Assembly: GCF_910594005.1 (NCBI RefSeq)
Contig: NC_057815.1
Location: 82,445,552 to 82,509,551 of the forward strand
DNA length: 64,000 nucleotides
Origin: Cervus elaphus
Taxonomy: Eukaryota > Chordata > Mammalia > Artiodactyla > Cervidae
Direction of reading: 5' to 3'
This document shows positions 22,922 to 34,230 of this stretch, in pieces (within the stretch, counting starts at the first letter, position 1; every line of letters begins with the position of its first letter). The translations under genes were made by a program, and so were the position numbers. Under the pieces are notes generated by a model. The model saw nothing but the letters and a program-made list of their open reading frames with translations. It had not been told where the DNA came from and ran no database searches.

Positions 22922-23927
22922 AATATAGGGCTTTTGTTGTTTATGTGTATTTTAAGATAGCCTCACATTCAATGACTGGACTTTTTACTTTCCTGGAATA
23001 TTTTTAGTAAGCTTCTTATTGGAGAATAGTTTTAGAAACATAGAAAAGTTGCAAAGAGAGTTTCTATACACCTCACATGTTGTTTTCCCTCTTGTTACTA
23101 TCTTACATTAGTATGGTACATTTGTCACAACTAATGAACTGATGTTGATACATTGTCATTATACACACTCCATACTTTACTCATATTTCATTAGTTTTTT
23201 ACCTAATGCCCTTTCCTGTTCTAGAATCCAGGATGTCATAGTGCATTTAGCTGTTATAGTCACTTAGGCTCCTCTTGGCCATGATGTTCCTCAGACCTTC
23301 CTTTTGATGACTATATCAGTTTTGAGGGGTACTGGTCAGTATTTTGTAGCATGTCGCTCAACTGAGACGTCTCTGATGTTTTCCTTTTGTCTGGGGTTAT
23401 GTATTCTTTGGAGGAAAACTATAGAGGTAAAGTCCCATTCTTATTATATTTTATCAAGGGTATATACTATCAACATGATTTATCCTGTTGATGTTGACAC
23501 TTATCATCTGGCTGAGGGACTATTTCTCAGGTCTCCATTGTAGAGTCATTGCTTTTCCTGTCTTTCTAGACTGTACTATTTGGAAGAAAATCACTATGAG
23601 CAGCATATTTCAAGGAGTGTGGAATTACATTCACATGTTCAAAATCCTTGGGGACATAAATAACTATATAGATAAATGTTTTGGAATTATTTTCAATAAG
23701 AAATCTGTCTTGTCTGCCACCATGCTATAATCTGAATATTTGTGTCTCCTCAAAATTCATATGTTGAAATCTTAATGCTCAATATGGTGGATAGAAGGTG
23801 GTACTGTTAGGAAGTGCTTAGGTCACGAGGGTGGAGCCCTCGCGAATGGGATTTGTGTCTTATTAAAGAAACAACACAGTGCTCCCTAGCCTCTTCTGGT
23901 TTGTGAGGACTCGGTGGAAAGATATAT

Positions 23928-24210
23928 CAGTTCAGTTCAGTCACTCCGTCGTGTCCGACTCTTTATGACCTCATGAACTGCAGCATGCCAGGCTTCCCTG
24001 TCCATCACCACCTCCCAAAGCTTGCTCACACTCATGTCCATTGCGTTGGTGATGCCATCCAACCATCTCATCCTCTGTTGTCCCCTTCTCCTATCTTCAA
24101 TCTTTCCCAGCATCAGGGTCTTTTCCAATGAGTCAGTTCTTCACATCAGGTGGCCAAAGTATTGGAGTCTCAGTTTCAGCATCAGTCCTTCCGATGAACA
24201 TTCAGGACTA
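23928..24210 (-). mobile_element. BovB LINE, 3' fragment inside the LTR
   Basis: Antisense BovB 3' end with a perfect 11 bp TSD, GAAAGATATAT, at 23917-23927 and 24211-24221. It is 283 bp long and covers only the C-terminal coding tail. Confidence 0.95.
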
Positions 24211-24360
24211 GAAAGATATATAGATATCTTTTTATCTGTAAACCACGAAGTCCTAACAGTGGTTCTGCTGGCATCTCCATCCTGGACTTCCCAGCCTTCA
24301 GGAGTATAAGAACATATGTTTGTTATTTAGGAGCTGCCTAGTTTATGGTATTTCTGTTAT

Positions 24361-24593
24361 GTGTGTGTTGAGTTGATCAGTCGTTTCTGACTCTTTGTGA
24401 CTCCATGAACTGTAGCCTGCCGGATTCCTCTGCCCATGGAATTACCCAGGCAAGAATACTGTGATTACTGGATTACAAGAATACTGTGATTTCTTACTCC
24501 AGGGGATTCTCCCAACATAGGGATCAAACTGCCTCTCTTTTGTCTTCTCCATTGGCAGGCAAATTCTTTACCACTGTGCCACCTGAGAAGCCC
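24361..24593 (-). mobile_element. Bov-tA SINE inside the LTR
   Basis: Antisense Bov-tA with a small internal duplication (AAGAATACTGTGATT twice, near 24452-24490). TSD ATTTCTGTTAT at 24350-24360 and ATTTTTGTTAC at 24594-24604, with two mismatches. Confidence 0.92.
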
Positions 24594-25039
24594 ATTTTTG
24601 TTACAGCAGTCTGAATAAACTAAGATACCAACATTAAATTATTTATGTATTTAGTCATTTATTTATCTCTTATGAATGCGTGGATATTAACTTTGGGTGA
24701 CCATCTGATACATTATTTTGTTGCTTAGATTGGTACAGATTTGGTCACTGAGAAATCTTTCAATTGGTTCCTGTGCACTTTTGACATACTATCTTGGTTG
24801 TATCTTTGAATGTGTTGTTTTCTGGAACTAAAAGATGTCCCAGGCTTATCTTATACATCCCCTATCCTAGCCCAAGAATTCACTATTTCTCCAAAGAACT
24901 GCATTTCCTTGTTTTGAAGAAAGATATAAGAAACCAGTATCTGGGCACTGGTTGTAATCATTGCTCCTGAGATATATCAATAGTTGCTTTAGGCAGAGCA
25001 AAATATATTAATTTTTTTAGAATTTTAATTAACAGAATT

Positions 25040-25669
25040 AATTAATTAATAATGGAAACAGTGAGAGAATTTATTTTCTTGGGCTCCAAAATCACTGCAG
25101 ATGGTGACTACAGCCATGAAATTAAAAGATACTTATATTGCTTTGAAGAAAAGCTATTACCAAAAACTAGACAGCATATTAAAAAGCAGAGATATTACTT
25201 TGCTGACTAAGGTCTGTCTAGTCAAAGTTATGGTTTTTCCAGTAGTCATGTATGGATGTGAGTGTTGGACTATAAAGAAAGCTGAGCACCGAAGAACTTA
25301 CTCTTTTGAACTGTGGTGTTGGAGAAGACTCCTGAGTGTCCCTTGGACTGCAAGGAGATCCAACCAGTCCGTCCTAAAGGAAATCCACCCTGAATATTCA
25401 TTGCAAGCACTGGTGCTGAAGCTCCAATATTTTGGCCACCTGATATGAAGAGCTGACTCACTGGAAAGACCCTGATGCTGGAAAAGACTGAGGGCAGGAG
25501 GAGAAGGGGACAACAGAGGACGAGATGGTTGGATGGCCTCACCGACTCGATGGACATGAGTCTGAGCAAGCTCCAGGAGTTGGCGATGGACAGGGAGGCC
25601 TGGCCTGCTGCAGTCCATGGGGTCACAAAGAATCGGACGTGACTGAGCGACTGAACTGAAACTGAACTA
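25040..25669 (+). mobile_element. BovB LINE, 3' 0.63 kb
   Basis: Sense BovB from GGAAACAGTGAGAGAATTT to its 3' end. The frame at 25101-25448 keeps LDSILKSRDITLLTKV, VMYGCECWTIKKAEH and FELWCWRRLL. A 13 bp TSD with one mismatch lies at 25027-25039 (AATTAACAGAATT) and 25670-25682 (AATTAACAAAATT). Confidence 0.93.
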
Positions 25670-25718
25670 AATTAACAAAATTGTATACTTTTAATGTGCA
25701 AGATTTAATTTGTTTTTA

Positions 25719-26067
25719 GGTTGCACTGGGTCTTCATAGCTGTGTGCAGACTTACTCTAGTTGCAGCGAGCAGGGGCTACTTTTAGTTGTGGTGTGTGGG
25801 CTTCTGGTTGCTGTGGTTTCCCTTATTGTAGAGCACAGCCTCTACAATCAGTGGACACCCTGGGTCATTAATAGATGTGCAGGCTCCGGTGATCCTGGCA
25901 TGTGGCCTCAGTAGTTGTGGCTGGTGGGCTCTAGAGCTTAGGCCCAGTAATTGTGGCACATGGGCTCAGTTGCTCTGCGCCACATGGAATCCTCCTGGGC
26001 CAGGGATGGGACCTGTGTCCTTTGCATTGGCAGGTGGATTTGTATCCACTGTGCCACCAGGGATGTC
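25719..26067 (-). mobile_element. CHR-type SINE (cetartiodactyl tRNA-Glu SINE)
   Basis: The GC-richer block GTTGCACTGGGTCTTCATAG, GTTGCAGCGAGCAGGGGC, repeated CAGTAGTTGTGG-type units and the end at TTGCATTGGCAGGTGGATTT plus GTGCCACCAGGGATGTCC matches the antisense CHR SINE, with the tRNA-like head at the high end. It lies next to BovB and Bov-tA but is a distinct family shared with whales and hippos. Open frames within it are not genes. Confidence 0.82.
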
Positions 26068-26419
26068 CTGAATTTTAATTTTTTTAATGCTCTGTTTAAT
26101 AAATCTCTCACCCATGATAAGAGACCTGTGATACTTACACTATGATTATTTTTAATGCATGTTATATTTTCCATACTTACTTACATTTTGATTTTAAACA
26201 TTTCTGATTTTGTTATTTGTGTACATCATGATTTATGAGTCAAATTGTATCTTTATATGGATTTCTAATTAACCTAGAATAATTTATTAAAAAGACTAAC
26301 CATTTTCCATAAACAACTGGTAATGACTTTGTATTCAGACTACAGAAAGAATTCTGGCAAAGCAGTAACATTAGAGACAATAACCAAAAAGAAATCTGGT
26401 CATGAAACTTTGATTGTTT
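26068..26419. other. Single-copy AT-rich sequence
   Basis: Nothing recognised between the CHR SINE and the pseudogene. Confidence 0.5.
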
Positions 26420-26985
26420 AAAAATATAATTTAAGGGTTTATTATGAAGTACAAAATATTAGTTTCCCATTGCCAATGACTCAAGATAACAAGGCTAAGA
26501 GCCCTGGATGGAGCTGGGGGTTAAAAGCCAGGCTCAAGAGAGAGCCTGTCACAGTCCCCAGTTGGTGGGTTCTCTAGGACAGCTGCTATCTGCTCCTTAG
26601 CTTCAGGGGGCTTGTTCACTGCATGCTTTGAGTCACGAGTCCCTGTTGTAATGTTCATGTCCATCCTGAAATGCTGAGGAATGAATGAATGAAGCATGAC
26701 TGGCCAGTAATGGTGGCCATGCTGCAGTGCAGAACAATGGTTGTGAATGCCATGGCCACTGTTGTCTTGGGGTTTCTCGTCTGAATGTAGACTTGCTCTA
26801 CTGTGTTAAATTCTTCTAACATCAATGGATGCTCTGGGTCATTGATAGAACTAATCAGATTGAAGATCTATCACATTAATGCTGTCTAGACCTGCTCGTC
26901 CTGTTAGCCTGAGATCACTGACCACTCTATAGGACGTGTATAGATGAGAGGATTACATTGAGTTTCTAAAACAATCCTTGAGAAG
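26420..26985 (-). pseudogene. CIAO2B: Processed pseudogene of CIAO2B (FAM96B / MIP18)
   Basis: On the minus strand the sequence reads as a degraded, uninterrupted copy of CIAO2B, a ~163-residue MIP18-family protein that helps pass iron-sulfur clusters to cytosolic and nuclear proteins. Recognisable pieces in order are NPLIY (near 26957), DEQV then IFNLISSINDPEHPLMLEEF (INDPEHP at 26827-26846), TVAMAFT, HCSMAT (26712-26729), MDMNIT, HAVNK (26611-26625) and AAVLEN. The expected stop is near 26534-26536, followed by a short 3' UTR with AATAAA at 26438-26443. It has no introns, and in-frame stops and frameshifts are present (for example near 26670-26690 and in the N-terminal part). It is therefore a retrocopy, probably made by L1 machinery. 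No clear A-tail or TSD remains. The parent assignment rests on memory of the protein. Confidence 0.85.
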
Positions 26986-27299
26986 TTATTCTCTGATTAA
27001 AATATTTGTTTCCCCCAACTTCTAACTGTAGATATAGATATATTTTTAAAATTGTGTTTTCCCCATATTCCATTCTTATAAATAAAGTCTTCATTGGGAA
27101 ATATTAAGTGTTAACATGGTTTGGTGTTTTTATTTTTTTTCTGATATACCTAATAGATAAATAGAAATCAATGTTTATGTTTATAAAATGTTATATATAA
27201 ATATGGATACTGCATATATATGTATGTGTAACAAGGATACCAAGCCATAAAATATATAAGACATGAAAACTTCCTCTACTTTGTGAGTTATCAAGTAAA

Positions 27300-27390
27300 T
27301 GAAAATTAAAAATAAAAAATAATTAATTAAATAATTAATAATAATTAAATAATTAATTAATAATAATAATTAAAATAATTAAAATAAAAT
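27300..27390. repeat. AT-rich low-complexity tract (AATTA/AAT)
   Basis: About 90 bp almost entirely of A and T in ATTAATTAAT and ATAATAATTA units. Confidence 0.9.
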
Positions 27391-27766
27391 CACAATGACC
27401 ACTGTTACATGATGATCAGAATGGTTAAAGTTTGAAAGACTAAAAATATGTAATGGTGAGTATGTGGAGCAACAGGAATTCTTAATCACTACTGTGAAAA
27501 AGTATTAGCGTAACCTGCTAAACTTAACATACTTAAGTATGTATCTTGTGGAAATGATTGCACTTGTGACCAACAGATATATACAGGAATGGTCATAATA
27601 GGTTTAATACCCTGTGTGGGAAACGAACTAAGTATTCATTAAGAATAGCATGGAGAAACTGATCATGTTATAGTCATACAATAATACTAAACTTCAATGA
27701 AAATAATAATCAAGATGTGCAGACTTTAAACAAAACATATTATGATTCCACTTAAACTTCAAAGAT

Positions 27767-28410
27767 CGCTTTTGTTTTTGTTCAGTTGCCAAGTCAAGTC
27801 TGACTCTGCAACCCCATGGAGTGCAGCACACCAGGGTCTTCTGTCCTCCACTATCTCTGGAGTTCGCTCAGATTCATGTCCATTGAGTCAGTGGTGCTAT
27901 ATAACTATCTTATTCTCTGCTTCCCCCTTCTCCTTTTACCTTCGACCTTTCCCAGCGTCAGGGTCTTCCCCAATAAGGCAGCTCTTCACATCAGGTGGCC
28001 AAAGTATTGGAGCTTCAGCTTCAGCAACAGACCTTCCAATGAATATTCAGGGTTAATTTCCTTTAGGACTGACTGCTTTAATCTCCTTCCAGTCTATGTG
28101 CAAAGTCACTTTAGTCGTGTCCAACTCTGTGCGAAGCTATGGACTGTAGCCTCCCAGGTTCCTCTGTCCATGGGATTTTCCAGGCAAGAATACTGGAGTG
28201 GGTTGCTATTTCTTCCTCCAGGGGATCTTCCCGACCCGGGGATCAAACCTGAATGTCTTCCATCTCTGCATTGGCAGGCGGGTTCTTTTCCATTAGTGCC
28301 ACCTGGGAAGCCCCCTTCCAGTGTATAAGACTCACAAACATCTTCTCTAGGACCACAGTTTGAAAGCGTCAATTCTTTATGGTCCAGCTCTCACATGCAT
28401 ACTCGGAAAG
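27767..28410 (-). mobile_element. BovB LINE, 3' fragment, carrying a Bov-tA
   Basis: Antisense BovB 3' end: 27767-28097 and, after the SINE, 28314-28410. A 9 bp TSD, TTCAAAGAT, at 27758-27766 and 28411-28419 places it inside the old L1. The 170-codon plus-strand frame here is antisense and meaningless. Confidence 0.9.
28098..28313 (-). mobile_element. Bov-tA SINE inside BovB
   Basis: Full antisense Bov-tA ending GCCACCTGGGAAGCCC. A 13 bp TSD at 28085-28097 (CCTTCCAGTCTAT) and 28314-28326 (CCTTCCAGTGTAT) has one mismatch. Confidence 0.95.
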
Positions 28411-28640
28411 TTCAAAGATAAGCAAAGCTTATATATTTTGTTAGGAATCAAGAGAATGTTTTCTTTGGGGCATAAAATAGGCATGTGCTTAGGAGGAGAC
28501 TTGTTCCTCTTCTTGGATGTTGGCAGTGGTTTACTTCTCAACTTTGGTGGTATTTACATGAATGTATTTATGTCAATGATAATTCATAGATCTGCAGGCT
28601 TAAACTTGTGCACTTTGTACATGGGATAGTTCACTCCAAA

Positions 28641-29728
28641 AGTAGAATGCATTATGTGAAAATAGTAAAAATGGGAATTAGAAAATCTAGAACAAGGTGG
28701 TATGCCTTGCTGTCACTGAATATTATGGGAGTTGCCTCAGCTGCAAAACAAAAGAGGTGTCACTTGGAATAAAGATGAATTTAGGGTCTTGTGAGACAAA
28801 AATGGCAAAGCCACTTAGAGATAGGTTGTGCTATAGAGAAAGGGATCAGAAATTAAAATCAACAATGTGTGTACTCTGATTTTAAGTATGCATGTTTTAA
28901 AGACCATGCAAATGTTATATTCCTCCCTTTAAAATGACTCCTAGATCCAGAGGACAGCAATAAAGGCAATAATTACAAAGCTTTTTTTCCTTTTAAATCC
29001 ATATTTTATGTACGTTATTAACAATTTAATTCATAAGGATTAATGATATTTTGATGAACACCAAAGCTATTAATGATTAATATAGTTATTATAGAGTGCT
29101 TCTGCTTGAGATAATGTTTTGCAATCCTGGCATTAGCACAATCCATCTGGCTTGTACATTTATGCATATTTATATGGAAGTACATAGAATGTTGTATGCT
29201 GAACACTAATCATGTATTTAACAAATGCATTATTACCAAATGAAATATTCTTACTTGCTTGTTAAAAATATGTTTCTTAGAAAATATCTTCATCTTTTTA
29301 GTCATTCGAGAACTTAGGTGACTGAATTTATTTTTTATCACAAGTTTAAGATGTGAAACACTTTTATTTTTCTAGTAATATAAGTTCAGTTTTCCAATTT
29401 TTACCACCTATTGTCTAAACATGAATTAATTCAGGTGGATATTGCTCCACACTATAATAGTAATCCTGCCTTTATTTAACAATACAGTGAAAGTAAATTC
29501 TGATAACTGCTGAAGTATATATGATTGCTTGTTCCACAATGAGACAGTATTGATACCTTTGTTATTTTCTCTAATATCTCCATATTAATCATTTTAACAT
29601 GAATACCACCATTAAACATCTAAGTTTATCCAATTACTTATCAGTGGTAGCATCTTTAAAGTAATGTGGAGCTATTTAATTAAAAGTGATAAATAGTATG
29701 AAGGTTCCTCAAAAAATTAAAAATAAAG
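28641..29728. other. Single-copy sequence, about 1.1 kb
   Basis: Very AT-rich. No family recognised, and the short open frames are unsupported. Confidence 0.5.
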
Positions 29729-30213
29729 CTACAGAGACATTACTTTGCCAACAAAAGTCCTTCTAATCAAAGCTATGGTTTTTCAAGTAGTCTTGTATGG
29801 ATGTGAGAGTGGACCATAAAGAAGGCTGAGAGCCCAAGAATAGATACTTTTGAATTGTGGTGCTGGAGAAGACTCTTAACAGTCCCTGGGACAGCAAGGA
29901 GATCAAACCAGTCAATCCTAAAAGAAATCAACCCTGAATTCTTATTGGAGGGACTATGCTAAAGCTGATGCTCCAGTAATTTGGCTACATGATGCAAAGA
30001 GCCAACTTATTGGAAAAGACCCTGATGCTGGGAAAGATTAAAGGCAGAAGGAGAAGAGGGTAGCAGAGGATGAAATGGTTGGATGGCACAATCAACTCAA
30101 TGGACATGAACCTGGGCAAACTCTGGGAGACAGTGAGGGATTGGAAGGCCTGGCATGCTGCAGTCCACGGGGTACAAAGAGCCAGATATGACTTAGTGAC
30201 TGAACAACAATAA
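29729..30213 (+). mobile_element. BovB LINE, 3' fragment, diverged
   Basis: Sense BovB from AGACATTACTTTGCCAAC to GACTGAACAACAATAAC. No open frame of note survives on the plus strand. An older copy. Confidence 0.9.
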
Positions 30214-30983
30214 CAAAATGTACACATATTTTCTAAAATTATGAATTCTTAGTAAATTCAAGACTAAATATTCATTAAATTTTGGTAATTTTTCTAAATT
30301 TATCTAGTTACTCTCTGGATCAAAATAATGTGTTATTTTTATGTACTTCTATTAAGTTGATATTTCACAAAATAGTAAATTTAACATCTATAGCAGTCAT
30401 TATATGACAATATATGGATATATATATAAATAGCAGTCAATATATGCCAACATAAGTTATCATATTTTTATTTTACTTTATTAACCAAACGTATTATTCA
30501 TTTTTTAAATGATAAAAGACTGCCTCAAAGTTTCAGCAACTTGCCCCAAATTTCTTAACTAATAAACTGAAGAACTGGCAATGATTCAAAGACTATCTTA
30601 CTAAAAATAATGTCCTTCACAGTTAAAGGCATTAAAAAGTATATTCGCACATTAGTGGTACTGCTGAGTATTCCACACTCCCCAAAAGAGTTCTGTAATC
30701 AAAAACATCTTAGAAATGCTGCATAGAACCTCATCCTCTTGGAGTTGTACACAACACAGGACTGTTATTAAGGTTCCAAGAATTTCCACAATGACAAACT
30801 TAACTTTGCTTAACCAAGGGAATTTCTAACATGTTTTACTCCAAGTCCTTTCACCAATTAATATCCCAATAAAACAAGGTTCTAAGGAAAATAATGGAAA
30901 ACAGTGTTACATCACAGTTGACTGACTTAAAAAAATTAATTTATTATAATCATGCTTGGAATACTAATACTTGGTACAACATA
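30214..30983. other. Single-copy AT-rich sequence
   Basis: Includes short ATAT stretches near 30410-30430. No gene or repeat family recognised. Confidence 0.5.
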
Positions 30984-32225
30984 AAGTAATGCTTAAAATT
31001 CTCGAAACCAGGCTTCAGCAATACATGAACCGTGAATTTCCAGATGTTCAAGCTGGTTTTAGAAAACTTAGAGGAACCAGAGATCAGATTGCCAACATCC
31101 GCTGGATCATCGAAAAAGCAAGAGAGTTCCAGAAAAACTTCTATTTCTGCTTTATTGACTCTGCCAAAGCCTTTGACTGTGTGGATCACAATAAACTGTG
31201 GAAAATTCTGAAAGAGATGGGAATACCAGACCACTTACCTGCCTCTTGAGAAATCTGTATGCAGGTCAGGAAGCAACAGTTAGAACTGGACATGAACAAC
31301 AGACTGGTTCCAAATAGGAAAAGGAGTACATCAAGGCTGTATAGTGTCACCCTACTTGTTTAACTTCTATGCAGAGTACATCATGAGAAATGCTGGACTG
31401 GAAGAAGCACAAGCTGGAATCAAGATTGCTGTGAGACATATCAATAATTTCAGATATGCAGATGACACCACCCTTATGGCAGAAAGTGAAGAAGAACTAA
31501 AGAGCCTCTTGATGAAAGTGAAAGAAGAGAGTGAAAAAGTTGGCTTAAAGCTCAACATTCAGAAAACTAAGATCATGGCATCTGGTCCCATCACTTCATG
31601 GCAAATAGATGGATAAACAGTGGAAGCAGTGTCAGACTTTATTTTGGGGGGCTCCAAAATCATTGCAGATGGTAATTGCAGCCATGAAATTAAAAGACGC
31701 TTACTCCTTGGAAGGAAAGTTATGACCAACCTAGATAGCATATTAAAAAGCAGAGACATTACTTTGCCAACAAAGCTGCGTCTAGTCAAGGCTATGGTGA
31801 TCAAGTATGGATGTGAGAGTTGGACTATAAAGAAAGTTGAGCGCCAAAGAATTGATGCTTTTGAACTGTGGTGTTGGAGAAGACTCTTGACAGTCCCTTG
31901 GACTGCAAGGACATCCAGCCAGTCCATTGAAAAGAGGATCAGTCCTGGGTGTTCATTGGAAGGACTGATGATGAAGCTGAAACTCCAATACTTTGGCCAC
32001 CTGATGCAAAGAGCTGACTCATTGGAAAAGACCCTGATGCTGGGAAAGATTGAGGGCAGGAGGAGAAGGGGACGACAGAGGATGAGATGGTTGGATGGCA
32101 TCACCGACTCAATGGACATGGGTTTGGGTAGATTCCGGGTGTTGGTGATGGACCAGGAGGCCTGGCATGCTGCAGTTTTGGGGTCGCAAAGAGTCGGACA
32201 TGACTGAGTGACTGAACTGAACTGA
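30984..32225 (+). mobile_element. BovB LINE, 1.24 kb, RT catalytic box intact
   Basis: Sense BovB from the late linker into RT and on to the 3' end. Frames: 30971-31249 (CFIDSAKAFDCVDHNKLWKI), 31344-31616 (SPYLFNFYAEYIMRN, FRYADDTTLMAE with the catalytic YADD at 31455-31466), and 31620-32207 (the C-terminal part, CWRRLLTVPWTAR and MRWLDGITDSMDMG). Stops between frames and the absence of the endonuclease make it inactive, but it is one of the better-preserved copies. The minus-strand 186-codon frame at 32119-31559 is its antisense shadow. Confidence 0.94.
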
Positions 32226-32500
32226 GATGTGATTGAAAATATTATGTTAGGTGAAAGGAGCTAGATGCAAGAGGCCATATATTGTATGATACCTTTGTAT
32301 CAAATCTCCAGAATAGAGAAATAATACACAGAGATAGAAAGCCGATGAGAGATTACTAGAGGTTGAGTAGGAGGGAGAATGAGGACTGCCTGCTAGGGAT
32401 TATTATCTTTGTTCTTTTTGTGGTTAAGAAAATTTTCTGGAATTGTATTGTGAAGATTTATTATATGAGGAGTATATTTAAGTAAAGCTGTTATTGAAAA
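32226..32500 (+). mobile_element. Old mammalian L1 3' UTR fragment
   Basis: Text such as TATATTGTATGATACCTTTG, CCAGAATAGAGAAATAATAC and GAAAATTTTCTGGAATTGTA follows the sense 3' region of old L1 elements. Confidence 0.75.
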
Positions 32501-32552
32501 TTTAACAGAAGCAAGAGGAAATATACATGGTTATCAAGCAGAGTAATGAATG

Positions 32553-32766
32553 AAAGTGTAAGTATTAGTCACTCAGTCATGTCCAACTTTTAGTGACCCC
32601 ATGGACTGTAGTTTGCCAGGCTCCTGTGTCCATGGAATTCTCCAGGCAAGAATACTAGAGTGGCTTGCCATTTCCTTCTCCAGGATATCTTCCCACCCCA
32701 GGGGCTGAGCCTGTGTCTCTTGCATTGCAGGCACATTCTTTACCGTCTGAGCCACCAGAAAAGCCC
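32553..32766 (-). mobile_element. Bov-tA SINE
   Basis: Antisense, full-length. The body starts GTAAGTATTAGTCACTCAG and the head ends GAGCCACCAGAAAAGCCC. Moderate divergence. Confidence 0.93.
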
Positions 32767-32894
32767 AATAGTAGTTGTGACTAATTAAATTCAAATCCAA
32801 ATTGATTAGTAACATTTTTATTTAAAAAAATTAGTGTGAAGAATGATTACATTTTCCACAAAGCAGGACCTTGGGAATCAAATTAATAAAGTTA

Positions 32895-32999
32895 AGCCTA
32901 TATTTTCCAACTATGTGATGATGGACAAACAATTTAATGTTGCTGTTGTTGTTGATGATGACTGCTTTCTTATAAAATGGGGATAGTAAAAGCCACCTC
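32895..32999 (+). mobile_element. MIR SINE fragment with an insertion
   Basis: CAACTATGTGATGATGG, then CTTATAAAATGGGGATAGTA and GCCACCTCAT resemble the MIR core. A GTT/GAT-rich stretch of about 20 bp interrupts it. Confidence 0.6.
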
Positions 33000-33545
33000 A
33001 TGAAATTAAAAGATGCTTTCCCTTGGAAGGAAAGGTATGATAAATCTAGACTATGTATTAAAAAGCAGAGACATCATTTTGCCGACAAAGGTCCATATAA
33101 TCAAGGCAGTGGTTTTTCCAATAGTGATTATGTATGTGAGAGTTGGACCATAAAGAAATCTGAGTGCCAAAGAATTTATGCTTTCAAGTTGTGGTGCTGG
33201 ATAAGACTCTTGAGAGTCCCTTGGACAACAAGAAAATCAGACCAGTCAATCCCGATGGAAATCAACCCTGAATATTCATTGGAGGATTGATGCTGAAGCT
33301 GAAGCTCCAGTACTTTGGTACCTGATGCAAAGAGCCAACTTATTGGAAAGGCCCCTGGTGCTGGGAAAGATTGAAGGCAAAAGGAGGAGGGATGGCAGAG
33401 GATGAGGTGGTTAGATAGCATCACTGACTCAGTGGACATGAATTTGAGCAAACTCCAGAGATAGTAGAGGACAGCGAAGTCTGGCGTGCTGTAGTCCATG
33501 GGGTCACAGAGAGTCAGATGTGACTTAGTGACTAATCAACAGCAA
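33000..33545 (+). mobile_element. BovB LINE, 3' 0.55 kb
   Basis: Sense BovB from GAAATTAAAAGATGCTTTCC to GACTAATCAACAGCAAT. The frame at 33000-33290 keeps FKLWCWIRLLRVPWTTRKS. No clear TSD. Confidence 0.9.
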
Positions 33546-33833
33546 TAACTCTGAGTTTCATTGGTGTGGTGTGGAGTTGGGGTCCACTACTTTTTATTTG
33601 CCAGCAATGGTGTGCCAAGGATGAAGCCTATTATTTGTTGCTAGTTCTCTCACCATCTCCTTGACTGGTTTGGGGGCCACGCAAGGGGATGGGCAAAAGA
33701 AAAGTGGAGAGGAATTGAGGATATTGCCCATTAAAGATTGAGAAGTCATTTTCTTTGCTTGTGGTTAACCATGGAATGTTATGCATTCCATGCTGCATCT
33801 TATGGATGAAAGACACCTTTTTATTTCTATTGT

Positions 33834-33920
33834 TTTTGTTGTTCAGTTGGTAAGTCTTTGCAACTTCGTGGACTGCAGCATGCCAGGCTTCCCTGTCCTT
33901 CACTATCTTCTGGAATATTT
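33834..33920 (-). mobile_element. BovB LINE, short 3' fragment
   Basis: 87 bp of antisense BovB 3' end: TTGTTGTTCAGTTGGTAAG, then GACTGCAGCATGCCAGGC. Confidence 0.82.
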
Positions 33921-34155
33921 CTATACCATCTCTTTATACAACATACATATTTCTACTTTAGCATATGCATAATTTTAAAAATAGTAAAATGGATAATCTA
34001 CTATTTGATTTACATTATAACTGTTTTCTAAGAATTGACTACACTAAAAATGGGATATCAGTGAGATTTCATTTGCAGTATTAAAATTTGGTTCAACTTT
34101 AACTGAAAAACTGTTTGAAGGCCTCAATGGATTTTTATCAATTATCCTAATAATT

Positions 34156-34230
34156 GGGCTTCCCGGATAGCTCAGGGGAAGATAGCTTGGTAAAAATCTG
34201 CCTACAATGCAAGAAACCCTAATTCTTTCA
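34156..34230 (+). mobile_element. Bov-tA SINE, tRNA head only
   Basis: GGGCTTCCCGGATAGCTCAG, then GGTAAAAATCTGCCTACAAT is the tRNA-Glu-like head. The body is absent. Confidence 0.7.

Larger units (their letters stand above)
23723..24625 (+). mobile_element. MaLR solo LTR (MST/MLT1 type), split by BovB and Bov-tA
   Basis: Sense LTR: GAATATTTGTGTCTCCTC, AAAATTCATATGTTGAAATC, GAGGGTGGAGCCCTCGCGAA and GACTTCCCAGCCTTCAGGAG, ending near CTGAATAAACTAAGATA. The BovB at 23928-24210 and the Bov-tA at 24361-24593 lie inside it. No internal region or second LTR is present here. Confidence 0.85.
22930..25020 (+). mobile_element. Old mammalian L1 3' UTR, split by a MaLR LTR
   Basis: Two blocks, about 22930-23722 and 24630-25020, read in the order of one old L1 3' UTR. 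The first holds TTACATTAGTATGGTACATT, TAGGCTCCTCTTGGCCATG and TACTATCAACATGATTTATC. The second holds TTTTGTTGCTTAGATTGG, TTGACATACTATCTTGG and ATTTCTCCAAAGAACTGC. The LTR between them arrived later. Confidence 0.8.
27285..28640 (+). mobile_element. Old mammalian L1 3' region, split by BovB
   Basis: Two blocks, 27285-27766 and 28420-28640, follow the order of an old L1 ORF2 end and 3' UTR. Block one: AGTAAATGAAAATTAAAAAT, TATGTGGAGCAACAGGAATT, ACAGGAATGGTCATAATAGG and TATGATTCCACTT. Block two resumes in the TTTACATGAATGTATTTATG and CTTGTGCACTTTGTACATG region. An AAT-rich low-complexity expansion sits inside block one. Confidence 0.8.

Noticed and set aside
25877..26174. Overlapping open frames near 26 kb as a coding exon
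   Set aside because: They lie in a CHR-type SINE whose GC-rich text opens several frames at once.
30971..32207. Reverse transcriptase as part of a retron, DGR or other defence system
   Set aside because: The RT text is BovB (RTE clade), with BovB 3' tails and TSDs. There is no template repeat, accessory gene or bacterial context.
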